A stretch of 64,000 nt of DNA, taken from assembly GCF_029892605.1 (NCBI RefSeq), contig NZ_JARXWF010000015.1, positions 38,888 to 102,887 on the forward strand, read 5' to 3'. The DNA comes from Parabacteroides sp. PM6-13 (GTDB lineage Bacteria; Bacteroidota; Bacteroidia; Bacteroidales; Tannerellaceae). Positions 27,710 to 37,096 of this stretch are shown in pieces. A program made the translations under genes and the position numbers. Positions within the stretch are counted from its first letter, which is position 1; the number at the start of each line of letters is the position of its first letter. The notes below the pieces were generated by a model. It saw only the letters and a list, made by a program, of their open reading frames with translations, was not told the origin of the DNA and did no database searches.

Positions 27710-27740
27710 CAAATATACTATTTTTCTCTGAGATCACGAA
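27710..27740 (-). promoter_or_regulatory. Promoter of the toxin-antitoxin pair
   Basis: Minus strand: TTCG (27,737-27,740; one base off TTTG), 19-bp spacer, TATATTTG (27,710-27,717, full TAnnTTTG match), 17 bp above the antitoxin ATG. Confidence 0.5.
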
Positions 27741-27927
27741 GGAATGACGCATTTGATGTATAACTACTTTGTAATTCGTTTTCCTTACTTTTGCTGCTTA
27801 AATAAACAGGTTATTCAACCTATTTCCTGTTTTCGTCTTCCCTTTCCCCGCTTTTGTCTACTTTCGCTGTCGGAGGAAGAAACGACCTATATCTTTGCGG
27901 CATATTAATTTTGAACAGAACAAATTT

Positions 27928-28974
27928 ATGAAAATGAAAAAAGTAATGATACTCCTGGCATTGGCTTGTCTGCCGGCAGGATTTATCTTTTCACAGACTG
28001 ACAATGAGAAAAAAGCGGCTTTCCAACTCAGCTTTATACCGCCCTTAAGCACACAGGGAACAGAGGCGCCTATCTATACCAATGCCGTATCGTTTAATAT
28101 CCTGGCGGGTGTGTCCAGGAGTGTGACTACATTTTCTGTAAGCGGTTTGGGTATGTATGTGAAGCAGGACCTCGGGGGATTCCACCTCGCCGGTTTAGGT
28201 ACCTATGCGGGTGGCAGTGGGCAGGGCACAATGATTGCCGGCCTGTTGAACCGGACCAGCGATTACAGCGGCTTCCAACTGTCAGGGCTTGTGAACAAAA
28301 CCCATGAGATGAATGGCATACAGATAACAGGTCTGGCCAATGTGGCGACCGGGACGATGAATGGGTTTCAGCTTGCCGGACTGGTAAACGTAGCCAACGA
28401 TGTCAATGGGTTTCAAATCGGCGGATTAATGAATAAAGCAAAAAAGGTCAGTGGGTTCCAATTGGCCGCTATACTCAACATAGCCGACGAGAGCGATTAT
28501 CCCATCGGGCTGGTCAACCTGATCAAAAACGGGGAGAAGAGCATCGGTATCACCTATGATGAGATCGGCTCCACCATGGTGGCCTTCCGCTCGGGGGGAC
28601 GCATATTGTATGGTATACTGGGTGTCGGCTACAATCACAAAGCGAAAGAGGAGAAATATGTTGCGGAAGGAGGGCTTGGCGCACATATCCCGATCTCTTC
28701 CCGTTTCCGGATCAATAACGAACTACGGTCGCAATTCCTGACAGATTTCAGCGAGGACAACCAGGTAGACCACAATAGCTTTGCCATTATGCCTGCTTTT
28801 CGTTTCACTCCCCATTTGGAACTATTCGGTGGGCCGAGCCTCAACTATATGTCGACCAACAATACCGACAACCTGAGTATGTTCCCCAGCCATAGTCTCT
28901 GGAAAAAACATACCGACACGAAACTGAAACAGTTGTATCTCGGATTCAGCGTAGGGGTTCAGTATATTTTCTAA
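27928..28974 (+). CDS. LA_2272-like surface-repeat outer-membrane protein
   Basis: 348 residues from the ATG at 27,928 with signal peptide ending FIFSQ. Residues ~75-200 hold six or so ~20-residue repeats of the form GFQLAGLVNVANDV (also GIQITGLANVATGT, GFQIGGLMNKAKKV), the repeat type known from LA_2272-family surface proteins. The rest looks like outer-membrane strands ending in Tyr-Ile-Phe. It starts a four-gene operon with two LytS-type kinases and a LytTR regulator (2-bp gap to the next gene), so it may be the input or the output of that system. Confidence 0.7.
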   Translation: MKMKKVMILLALACLPAGFIFSQTDNEKKAAFQLSFIPPLSTQGTEAPIYTNAVSFNILAGVSRSVTTFSVSGLGMYVKQDLGGFHLAGLGTYAGGSGQGTMIAGLLNRTSDYSGFQLSGLVNKTHEMNGIQITGLANVATGTMNGFQLAGLVNVANDVNGFQIGGLMNKAKKVSGFQLAAILNIADESDYPIGLVNLIKNGEKSIGITYDEIGSTMVAFRSGGRILYGILGVGYNHKAKEEKYVAEGGLGAHIPISSRFRINNELRSQFLTDFSEDNQVDHNSFAIMPAFRFTPHLELFGGPSLNYMSTNNTDNLSMFPSHSLWKKHTDTKLKQLYLGFSVGVQYIF

Positions 28975-28976
28975 AG

Positions 28977-30065
28977 ATGAATCTTTCCCTGCCTCATAGA
29001 GATTCTCACCAGGAGTCATTTTTCTATAAATTGCTCATGGATAGGCGCACCGGTTACCGTATCGGGCGCCATACCTTATTGATCCTGGCGGTCATGGCCG
29101 TCGCCTTCAACCAGATCTATATGGGATTCCTTGAGTACCATGAGCTGTTTGGCAATTCTATCTATCTATTCTCGCTGTTTATTCTCGTCACTTACCTGTT
29201 GTTAGGCTATTTCAATATCTATATACTGGTTCCCCGCTTGTTATTAAAAGAAAGATACCCAGCCTATTTCACGCTCTTTTTCTTTCTGATCATGCTTTTT
29301 CTTCTCGTCCATTATGGATTTGAATATGCCGTATTGAAATACTACCGGCTCGATCCCGGCCAATATTCTTACTTCAATAACACGGGAAATCCTCTATGGT
29401 TGGAGTTACTCTCCTCTTTCCTGATCGACAGTATGGCCATTCTGGGTGTTAGTTTTATGATCATTTTCAAACACTGGCTGATCAACGACATGCAGGTACA
29501 CGAACTGGAAACCCTTCATATGCAGTCGGAGGTCGAAAAGCTGAAGGAGCAGATCAATCCTGTTTTCTTGCTTTCCATCCTTCATAACGTAGGCGATATA
29601 GTGGAGGAGAACCAGGAGAAAGCCTCTGATATGCTGATGGATCTGAGTGAGATTTTACGTTATCAGTTATACGATTGCAACCGTCAGGAGGTTTTGTTGC
29701 ATGCCGAAATCAGCTTCATCCGCAACTACCTTCAATTGGAACGATGCCATTCCGGGATGTTGAGTTTTGAGGTAGCTACCGAAGGGGATGTCCACAGTGT
29801 ATTTATTCCTCCGCTCCTGTTTCTTCCTATCGTGCAGTATGCCGTTAAAAAACAGGAAAAGAGAGGATGTGCCTACCGGATAGATCTTTGTTTCCGGGTC
29901 GACAACGATTCCTTTTCACTTTTCTGTTCCTGCGCGGAAGCCGATCTGTATGACGAGGGATTAAAGAATATCCGGTTGCGCCTGAATAGGTTATATCCCG
30001 AACGCTATGAGTTGCAGATCAGGGAAGAGGACAGCCGCTTCCTGCACCTGAAAATAAATTTTTAA
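28977..30065 (+). CDS. Degenerate LytS-type histidine kinase (pseudokinase)
   Basis: 362 residues: four membrane helices (about 32-165), coiled linker, then a His_kinase/HATPase region. Aligned with its neighbour, the phospho-acceptor motif QINPHFLFN reads QINPVFLLS, so the His is Val196. The N-box FVENAVKHN reads PIVQYAVKKQ, and the glycine box GVGGIGLKN is cut to DEGLKN. It should therefore neither bind ATP normally nor autophosphorylate, yet the frame is intact and the fold is kept. Probably a regulatory partner of the active kinase (heterodimer). Four bp before the next gene. Confidence 0.8.
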   Translation: MNLSLPHRDSHQESFFYKLLMDRRTGYRIGRHTLLILAVMAVAFNQIYMGFLEYHELFGNSIYLFSLFILVTYLLLGYFNIYILVPRLLLKERYPAYFTLFFFLIMLFLLVHYGFEYAVLKYYRLDPGQYSYFNNTGNPLWLELLSSFLIDSMAILGVSFMIIFKHWLINDMQVHELETLHMQSEVEKLKEQINPVFLLSILHNVGDIVEENQEKASDMLMDLSEILRYQLYDCNRQEVLLHAEISFIRNYLQLERCHSGMLSFEVATEGDVHSVFIPPLLFLPIVQYAVKKQEKRGCAYRIDLCFRVDNDSFSLFCSCAEADLYDEGLKNIRLRLNRLYPERYELQIREEDSRFLHLKINF

Positions 30066-30069
30066 CCCC

Positions 30070-31131
30070 ATGGAGTATTTCAATAAAGATGTCATATCTG
30101 ATCTATTGGTCGACAGGCGCTATCGTACTGCCCGCTACCTGATTATCGTACTGGCACTCACGATTATTACCATCAGCATGGTACTGGGCAACCTCACCTA
30201 TTTGGGAAGCTCCGAATATGAATTGTTTGAATGGGCGTCCTACATCTTTTCCGTATTCGGATTGATCTTGTTTAATGTCTGTTTCTTAGTGCCTCGCTAT
30301 CTATTGAAAAACCGCCTCACCCATTACTTTTTTTATGCCGGACTGCTTATTATAATCATCTTAGCTATGCTGGCCGTTCTGCAGACCCAGCTATTTTCTT
30401 CAAAAACAATCATCGAAAAGATGGGAATGGGTGCATTGTACCTGAACCTTACATCCTCTTTTGTTTCCATGGGACTATTGCTTGCCGGGTCGTCTGCTAT
30501 CATGCTGTTTCGCTACTGGATAAAAAACAACCGCCGCATCAATGAATTAAAATCCGCCACCCTGCAGTCGGAGCTCGACCTGTTGAAGCAGCAGATCAAT
30601 CCCCATTTTCTTTTTAATATGCTCAACAATGCCAATGTACTGATATGGAAAAACAAAGAGGAGGCGCGTAATATCCTGTTCAAGCTGGAAGATCTGTTGC
30701 GTTATCAATTGCATGAGGAGAACAAAGACCAGGTTTTACTTACCTCCGACATTCAATTCTTACGCGATTATCTTAATCTGGAAAAAGTGCGCAGAGACAA
30801 ATTCGAATTCAAGATAGAAGAGGAGGGCGAGATGGAAGAGATACGGGTTCCCTCTTTTCTCTTTATCCCATTTGTTGAGAATGCAGTCAAACACAATCAG
30901 GACAGCAAACATGAGTCCTACGTGCACATTTATTTCCGTTTACATACTAATCAATTGACTTTTCGTTGCGAAAACTCCAAACCGATCAGGGAAACAGTGA
31001 AAAAAGGGGTTGGCGGCATCGGTCTGAAAAATATACAGCGTCGTTTAACGTTATTATATCCAAAGCAGCATACATTGCTTATCAACAATAACGAAACGAC
31101 CTACGAGGTCATCTTAACACTCGAATTATGA
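30070..31131 (+). CDS. LytS-type sensor histidine kinase
   Basis: 353 residues: four membrane helices (about 22-150), then the His_kinase domain with QINPHFLFN (His179), N-box FVENAVKHN and glycine box VGGIGLKN, all intact. No periplasmic sensor domain, so it senses through the membrane part or through its degenerate paralogue just upstream. It phosphorylates the LytTR regulator whose ATG overlaps its stop (ATGA). The pair of kinases looks like a tandem duplication with one copy inactivated. Confidence 0.92.
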   Translation: MEYFNKDVISDLLVDRRYRTARYLIIVLALTIITISMVLGNLTYLGSSEYELFEWASYIFSVFGLILFNVCFLVPRYLLKNRLTHYFFYAGLLIIIILAMLAVLQTQLFSSKTIIEKMGMGALYLNLTSSFVSMGLLLAGSSAIMLFRYWIKNNRRINELKSATLQSELDLLKQQINPHFLFNMLNNANVLIWKNKEEARNILFKLEDLLRYQLHEENKDQVLLTSDIQFLRDYLNLEKVRRDKFEFKIEEEGEMEEIRVPSFLFIPFVENAVKHNQDSKHESYVHIYFRLHTNQLTFRCENSKPIRETVKKGVGGIGLKNIQRRLTLLYPKQHTLLINNNETTYEVILTLEL

Positions 31132-31838
31132 ATTGCATTGTCGTAGACGATGAACCTTTAGCACGGGAAGCGGTGGAGATATTGATCCGGCGGAGTGGCA
31201 AACTCAACCTCTTAGGATCGTTCAACAGTGCTGAAACGGCTTCGGAATTTATGGAAGACCACCCGGTCGATTTACTCTTCCTCGATATACAAATGCCCCA
31301 TATCAACGGCTTGGAGTTTGCTCGTACTATTCCTAAAAACACGTTGATTATCTTTACTACCGCATACGGAGAATATGCTTTGGACAGCTATGAGGTAGAG
31401 GCCATCGATTACCTGATTAAACCCATCAAATTTGAACGTTTTCAGAAGGCGGTGAATAAAGCGATTGTGTATCATTCGCTGCTCAACACCGAAGAGAAAG
31501 AGAATGTTGGCGATATAGAAGCAGACTTTATCCTTGTCAAGTCCGAACGGAAATACTGTAAAGTATGTTTTTCGGATATTCTTTTTATCGAAGGGTTGAA
31601 GGATTATGTGATTATCCACAGTGAAAAAGAGAGAATAATCACCAAAATGAACCTGAAAAACATCCATGAGAAGCTACCCGGAAAGCAATTCTTCCGGATC
31701 AACAAATCATACATTGTCAATCTGCAACACATCGATTCGTTCGACAACAACGATGCATACATCAAAAATCATGTTGTAGCCATAGGAAACATTTACCGGG
31801 AAGCCTTTTTCGATAAGTTTATACACAAAAGACTATAA
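31128..31838 (+). CDS. LytTR-family response regulator
   Basis: 236 residues. Receiver domain (1-120) with acidic pocket DD7-8, phospho-acceptor Asp53 (LLFLDIQMPH), Thr in TTAYGEYAL and Lys in LIKPIKF. LytTR DNA-binding domain (about 135-234) with VKSERKYCKVCFSDILFIEG and FFRINKSYIVNLQHID. Overlaps the kinase stop by 4 bp. Likely controls its own operon and thereby the surface-repeat protein. Confidence 0.95.
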   Translation: MNCIVVDDEPLAREAVEILIRRSGKLNLLGSFNSAETASEFMEDHPVDLLFLDIQMPHINGLEFARTIPKNTLIIFTTAYGEYALDSYEVEAIDYLIKPIKFERFQKAVNKAIVYHSLLNTEEKENVGDIEADFILVKSERKYCKVCFSDILFIEGLKDYVIIHSEKERIITKMNLKNIHEKLPGKQFFRINKSYIVNLQHIDSFDNNDAYIKNHVVAIGNIYREAFFDKFIHKRL

Positions 31839-31878
31839 GACAGGCCAATATTTGTGGATTATTCCACTTCCATATTTT

Positions 31879-31926
31879 TTCTCACCCGCATGAGAATTTT
31901 TTCTCACGCGGGTGAGAATTTTTTTA
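31879..31926. terminator. 47-bp hairpin, copy 2 of the dispersed repeat
   Basis: Same hairpin as at 689-736, identical through stem, A-C mismatch, loop and seven T. It lies between the convergent ends of the response regulator and the nucleoside kinase and can serve as a two-way terminator. The perfect identity over 31 kb distance argues for recent copying. Confidence 0.78.
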
Positions 31927-31952
31927 CCGGCTCTTTTGCGGCGTTCTTGCCA

Positions 31953-33623
31953 TCAATATTTGAACGTTCCCCCACCCAGGAACTCACGCAATAGCGAGGT
32001 GCCCGGCAGGTCGGCCTCGTTGATGTAATTGAAATAGCGCAAGAAACGCAATAGGCGGTAGGCCTCCGCGTTCTCCTTATCGCATTCGCGCACCTCCCGG
32101 AGGATGGGCTCGGCAAACTTGCGCAAGGCGGCCAGTTCGTAGAGCATCGCGCTATTAAACATCGCGTCGGCATTTTCTTGGAATGGGAAGATCCATTTAT
32201 CTTCACCCCGGCGCACGCTGGGCCAGCGCGAGATAGTCTCCTGTGCCGAATAACCCCGGAAGCGGTAGTCGCGGATGATGCGTCGCAACAGGCGGTTGTC
32301 GGTCGTCGGGATCCAGTTGTGGTTGTCGAGCGAGATAGAGGTCAGCGCCGACACATACACCCGGTATTTGAAATGATCATCGATGAAAGCGGTCAACTCC
32401 GGATTCAGGGCGTGGATGCCTTCGATCATCAGGATGGAATTTTCCTGTAGCTTCAATTTTTTTCCTTTGTACTGACGCGTGCCTGTCTCGAAATCGAAGC
32501 TGGGCAGATCGATCTCTTCGCCTTTCAACAATCGCTCGAGGTCGTGGTTGAAATAGGGTAGGTCGAGCGCGTATAGGGACTCAAAATCATATTCGCCATG
32601 TTCATCCAACGGGGTATCCACGCGATTCAGGAAATAATCGTCGAGGGAGATGCTCACGGGATGGATCAGGTTGGTGATCAACTGGATGCCCAACCGCTTG
32701 CTGAAGGTCGTTTTTCCCGAAGAGGAGGGACCGGAGATCAAGACGATACGTACGCCCGTCTGATGGAAGCCTTTGGCAATCTTCACGGCGATATGGGCAA
32801 CCTGTTTCTCCTGCATGGCTTCCGACACCATGATAATCTCGCGGCTATGTCCGGCAGCAAGCTCCATGTTGAGGTCGCCGACGTTATCGATTCCGACCGT
32901 GCGTTGCAGGGTCAGGTGTTGTTTATAAGCCTCGAACATCTGTGGCTGAGGAACGATCTCTTCCAGTTGGCTCATATCGTCGCCGCGGGGTATACGCAAT
33001 AGAACCCCATCTTCATAAGGCGCTAAATCGAAGAGATGGATATAACCCGTCGAAGGGGTCAGGCAGCCGTAGAAATAATTGATATATCCATCGAGCTCGT
33101 AATAGGAGGTATACGCCATGCCCGCCGATTCGATCAGGCGTGCTTTGTCTTCCATGCCTCGCTCGCGAAACAATACAGCAGCATCCTCCGTCCGGATGGT
33201 GCGGGGAATGAAGGGCAGGTCGGCATCGATGATCTCCTGCATGCGGATTTTGATCTTGTCGATTGTTTCCGCGTCGAGTTCTTTCCCGTTGTGGATCACA
33301 CAGTAGTAACCCTTCGACACCGGATGTTCGAGGTAGAGAGTAGCCGTGGGCAGGATATCGTTTACCGCCTTGGAGAATATATGACAGAGGGAACGCACAT
33401 AGGTGCGCAGGCCGGACGACCGTGTGTAGTCGATATACTCAACGTCTCTCGGGTGCCAGCAACGGAAAGTCAAGGCTTCCGTCTTACTGTTGACCTGCGC
33501 GTTCATAGGACGGTGCGGGAGCGGCTCTCCTAATCTTTTGTAAATATCGAGTAATGAAGATCCTATGGGCACATCTAAATAAGTCTTGTTGTTTTTGCAG
33601 AAAATTGTAATGGTATCAGGCAT
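31953..33623 (-). CDS. TGS-containing nucleoside (uridine-type) kinase
   Basis: 556 residues: TGS-like start (4-65, ITIFCKNNKTYLDVPIGSSLLD), a region like the editing domain of threonyl-tRNA synthetase (about 70-220), then a uridine kinase/phosphoribulokinase domain with Walker A GPSSSGKTT (298-306), SISLDDYFLNR and MIEGIHALNPEL. This fusion is standard in Bacteroidetes and is annotated as nucleoside kinase. Cytoplasmic; expected to phosphorylate uridine/cytidine or a related substrate. Divergent from the Na/Pi transporter. Confidence 0.9.
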   Translation of the reverse strand: MPDTITIFCKNNKTYLDVPIGSSLLDIYKRLGEPLPHRPMNAQVNSKTEALTFRCWHPRDVEYIDYTRSSGLRTYVRSLCHIFSKAVNDILPTATLYLEHPVSKGYYCVIHNGKELDAETIDKIKIRMQEIIDADLPFIPRTIRTEDAAVLFRERGMEDKARLIESAGMAYTSYYELDGYINYFYGCLTPSTGYIHLFDLAPYEDGVLLRIPRGDDMSQLEEIVPQPQMFEAYKQHLTLQRTVGIDNVGDLNMELAAGHSREIIMVSEAMQEKQVAHIAVKIAKGFHQTGVRIVLISGPSSSGKTTFSKRLGIQLITNLIHPVSISLDDYFLNRVDTPLDEHGEYDFESLYALDLPYFNHDLERLLKGEEIDLPSFDFETGTRQYKGKKLKLQENSILMIEGIHALNPELTAFIDDHFKYRVYVSALTSISLDNHNWIPTTDNRLLRRIIRDYRFRGYSAQETISRWPSVRRGEDKWIFPFQENADAMFNSAMLYELAALRKFAEPILREVRECDKENAEAYRLLRFLRYFNYINEADLPGTSLLREFLGGGTFKY

Positions 33624-33704
33624 AATAATCTATTTAATTTTGTAATTTCGTCCCCCAAAGTAAAGAATATTAATCAGATATACAATCGTATAAACCTAAT
33701 TTAA

Positions 33705-35507
33705 ATGGACTACTCATTTTTTGACTTTTTGACCCTGGTAGGATCGTTAGGGATGTTCCTGTATGGGATGAAAGTCATGAGCGAAGGTTTGCAGAAAGTG
33801 GCAGGGGAGAGATTAAGGGGCATCCTGTCGGCCATGACCACCAACCGCTTCACCGGCGTATTAACCGGTATCCTGATCACCGCTCTTATTCAATCTTCCA
33901 GCGCGACGACCGTTATGGTGGTCAGCTTTGTAAATGCCGGACTCCTTTCATTAGCTCAATCCATCAGTGTTATTATGGGAGCCAACGTAGGAACGACGGT
34001 GACTGCCTGGATCATTTCACTATTTGGCTTCAAAGTAGACATCAGCCTGTTCGCGCTTCCGCTTATCGGTATTTGTCTGCCGCTGATATTCTCAAAGAAA
34101 AGCAAGCGAAAATCATGGGGTGAATTCCTAATGGGTTTCGCTTTCTTGTTTATGGGGCTTGCCTTCCTGAAAGATTCCGTGCCCGATTTGCAAAGCAATC
34201 CGGAGGTATTAGCCTTCCTGCAAGGGTACACCCAGATGGGCTATGGCTCTATCCTGCTTTTTCTTGCCTTGGGGAGTATCCTGACGGTGATCGTACAATC
34301 ATCGAGCGCGACGGTAGCCATTACGCTTATCATGTGTACCAAAGGATGGATACCTTTCGAGATGGCGGCGGCGATGGTGTTGGGAGAGAATATCGGAACC
34401 ACGATCACGGCTAACCTGGCGGCTTTTTCGGCGAATGTATCGGCCAAGCGCGCGGCGTTGGCACACCTGATGTTTAATATTTTTGGCGTATGCTGGATAT
34501 TGGCTCTGTTCTATCCTTTTACGAATATGATCTCCTGGATCGTGACCAACTACGGACCGGGCGACCCCAAGGCGATGATGGAGTTTCTGAGTACATTATC
34601 CCCGGAAACCATCTCGGCGATTACCTCCGGGCAAACATTGACCGATCCGCATCTGATCGATCTGCAGAAACAGTTGATGTCGCTGCAGGTATCAGTATCG
34701 TATGGCCTTTCGCTCTTCCATACGTTGTTTAATATCGCCAATGTATTGATCATGGTTTGGTTTGTCAATGGCTATGTCTTTGTATGCTCCAAACTGATCA
34801 AATCGAAAGAGAGCGAAGAGGAAGAGTTCCAGTTGAAATATATCTCTTCGGGTATGCTGTCGACCTCCGAACTGTCGTTGATGCAGGCGCATAAAGAGAT
34901 CGCGGTCTACGGAGAACGCACCAACCGTATGTTCGGCATGATCCATGATCTGATGAAAGAGACCAACGAGGACGACTTCATGCAGAACTACAACCGGATA
35001 GAGAAATACGAAAGCATAAGCGACCGGATGGAGGTAGAGATTGCCAACTACCTGACCTACGTTTCCGAAGGACGCTTAAGCTCGGAAGGGAAAGAAGAGA
35101 CCCGTATCATGCTGCGCACCGTGACGGAGATCGAGAGCATCGCGGACTCCTGCTACAACCTGGCTCGTTCCGTTAAACGCCGGAATGAGGGCAAATCGGC
35201 ATTCACCGACGAACAGAACGAGAACATCGAAAAGATGATGCAGCTGTTGACGAAAGCGATGGATCGGATGAACGTCATCCTGAAGAAACAGGATGTGGTG
35301 ATCGACGATATCAATCCGTCTTACAACCTGGAAAACCAGATCAATAACCTGCGTAATCAGTTGAAGACAAAGAATATTGAAGATGTAGACAACAAGAAAT
35401 ACGACTACCAGGATGGTGTCTACTATATGGATATTATCGCCGAGTTCGAGAAGATGGGCGACTATATTCTGAATGTTGTGCAGGCCATTGTGGAAAAGAA
35501 AATATAA
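33705..35507 (+). CDS. Na+/phosphate cotransporter (NptA/PNaS type) with PhoU tail
   Basis: 600 residues. About eight membrane helices in two inverted repeats, each with the QSSSATTV / QSSSATVA motif (near residues 65 and 200) that forms the substrate site. The C-terminal ~220 residues are helical PhoU-like (MQNYNRIEKYESISDRMEVEI). It imports inorganic phosphate with Na+; the PhoU part is thought to gate. Normal for the family; monocistronic. Confidence 0.93.
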   Translation: MDYSFFDFLTLVGSLGMFLYGMKVMSEGLQKVAGERLRGILSAMTTNRFTGVLTGILITALIQSSSATTVMVVSFVNAGLLSLAQSISVIMGANVGTTVTAWIISLFGFKVDISLFALPLIGICLPLIFSKKSKRKSWGEFLMGFAFLFMGLAFLKDSVPDLQSNPEVLAFLQGYTQMGYGSILLFLALGSILTVIVQSSSATVAITLIMCTKGWIPFEMAAAMVLGENIGTTITANLAAFSANVSAKRAALAHLMFNIFGVCWILALFYPFTNMISWIVTNYGPGDPKAMMEFLSTLSPETISAITSGQTLTDPHLIDLQKQLMSLQVSVSYGLSLFHTLFNIANVLIMVWFVNGYVFVCSKLIKSKESEEEEFQLKYISSGMLSTSELSLMQAHKEIAVYGERTNRMFGMIHDLMKETNEDDFMQNYNRIEKYESISDRMEVEIANYLTYVSEGRLSSEGKEETRIMLRTVTEIESIADSCYNLARSVKRRNEGKSAFTDEQNENIEKMMQLLTKAMDRMNVILKKQDVVIDDINPSYNLENQINNLRNQLKTKNIEDVDNKKYDYQDGVYYMDIIAEFEKMGDYILNVVQAIVEKKI

Positions 35508-35553
35508 TTTTCACTACCTTTACTATAATCAATTAATTAAAAGGAGTAACATC

Positions 35554-37029
35554 ATGAACAAACATATGTTATGGCTTGCGGCTATATGCCTGTCTCTGTT
35601 CGCCTTTGCGGCTTGTAGCGACGGAGAAGACACGCCGGATCCTAACCCGGGTCCGACAGAGAAAACAACCAATGACTGGATCTATGAAACCATGTTGGAG
35701 AATTACCTCTGGTATGACGAGATTGAGAAAAAAGGGAAAGAGGGATATAACTTCAACCTGGAACCGGACGAATTCTTTGAATCGCTCCTCTCGAAAAAGG
35801 ATGGGCTTTGGCAAGGCACCGGAGGGTATAATTTTTATTTCTCCTATATCGAAAAGAAACGGACCAAGAGTAAATCGATCTCCGATCTGGACCCGACCTA
35901 TGGGTTCGACTATATCGTTTACAGCGTGACCGATAATAGTGGGAAATATTTAGGCTATGACTGGGCTCGTATCCTCTATGTGTTGCCCAATTCACCTGCT
36001 TCGGAGGCGGGGATCAAACGAGGCGATTTCATCTTAGGCTTCGATGGGAAAGATAATAACCTGACGGATTACACCCTGTTGGAAGAGGGAAATGGGGCTA
36101 CCTTCACCATAGGTGGCTTAAAATGGAGCGAACAGACTAAAGCCTACCAGATAGCCATCACAGGCACTACCGCTATCTCCAAGGCTCGCCTTACGGCAAA
36201 CAACCCGCTCTTCTTAGATAGCGTATATCATATCAATGGCAATAAAATAGGCTATCTGGTGTACAACCACTTCTCTTCTGGGCCGGAAGATTCCAACGAT
36301 GGTTCTTACGATAAAGAGATGAAAACCATTTTCACCAACTTCAAAGCGGAAGGGGTGAATGAGTTTGTCCTGGACCTGCGCTATAACGGAGGAGGCCTGG
36401 TGTCTTGCGCCCGGACGTTAGCCTCTTGCCTGGCTCCGGCAAACGATCTGACAAGCGGAAAGACATTCTGTAAGATGATGCATAATAGTAAAAAGAGCAA
36501 GGAGGATTACACCTATCCCTTTGATAAATCCCTCACCTCTTCGAATCTTGATCTGAAACGTGTTTACGTGCTTACCGGCCGATGGACAGCTTCTTCATCA
36601 GAGGCGGTGATCAATGCCCTGAAGCCTTTTATGGAAGTCGTTTTAATTGGTAGTCAAACCATCGGAAAAGCGGTAGGCTCTGTCACCTACGGCGAAAAAG
36701 AAGATAAATATGATTGGCTGATGCACCCCATTATCTTGCGGATTTGCAATGCGAATGACGACGCTAATTATAGCCAGGTAGGCTTCAAGCCGGATATAGC
36801 TAAAGAAGAGATCAAACCTCCTTTTATTCTGTATTACGACCTGGGCGATACCAACGAAGCCTTATTAGCCACCGCTCTTGCTAAGATCAACGGCACGAGC
36901 AAAGCCTCTGCCCCGGAATTGCGCACAGCAGAGTCTATGCCTACCCTGGAACCCGTTTACAGCTCTGTTGGACGCCATGTTCCTCAAGGGTTGATTTTCG
37001 ACGAAAAAATGTTGGAAACAGCCAAATAA
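35554..37029 (+). CDS. S41 (C-terminal-processing) peptidase lipoprotein
   Basis: 491 residues from the ATG at 35,554, which has an AAGGAG ribosome-binding site 8 bp upstream (rare in this phylum). Lipobox FAAC (Cys21), helical N-domain with NYLWYDEI, PDZ domain (ARILYVLPNSPASEAGIKRG), then the tail-specific protease core with RYNGGG and catalytic Ser in TASSSEA (347-349). Anchored in the inner or outer membrane and facing the periplasm or outside; degrades or processes protein C-termini. Strong terminator follows. Confidence 0.9.
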   Translation: MNKHMLWLAAICLSLFAFAACSDGEDTPDPNPGPTEKTTNDWIYETMLENYLWYDEIEKKGKEGYNFNLEPDEFFESLLSKKDGLWQGTGGYNFYFSYIEKKRTKSKSISDLDPTYGFDYIVYSVTDNSGKYLGYDWARILYVLPNSPASEAGIKRGDFILGFDGKDNNLTDYTLLEEGNGATFTIGGLKWSEQTKAYQIAITGTTAISKARLTANNPLFLDSVYHINGNKIGYLVYNHFSSGPEDSNDGSYDKEMKTIFTNFKAEGVNEFVLDLRYNGGGLVSCARTLASCLAPANDLTSGKTFCKMMHNSKKSKEDYTYPFDKSLTSSNLDLKRVYVLTGRWTASSSEAVINALKPFMEVVLIGSQTIGKAVGSVTYGEKEDKYDWLMHPIILRICNANDDANYSQVGFKPDIAKEEIKPPFILYYDLGDTNEALLATALAKINGTSKASAPELRTAESMPTLEPVYSSVGRHVPQGLIFDEKMLETAK

Positions 37030-37059
37030 AACAGCGTTTTATTCAAAACTTTCTATATT

Positions 37060-37096
37060 CCCTTCTTGTTCAATTAGAAACAAGAAGGGTTTTTTT
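37060..37096 (+). terminator. Terminator abutting the next start codon
   Basis: Perfect 11-bp stem CCCTTCTTGTT / AACAAGAAGGG (37,060-37,070 with 37,079-37,089), 8-nt loop, seven T (37,090-37,096). The T-run ends at the ATG of the second AI-2E permease (37,097), leaving no room for a normal leader. Confidence 0.88.
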
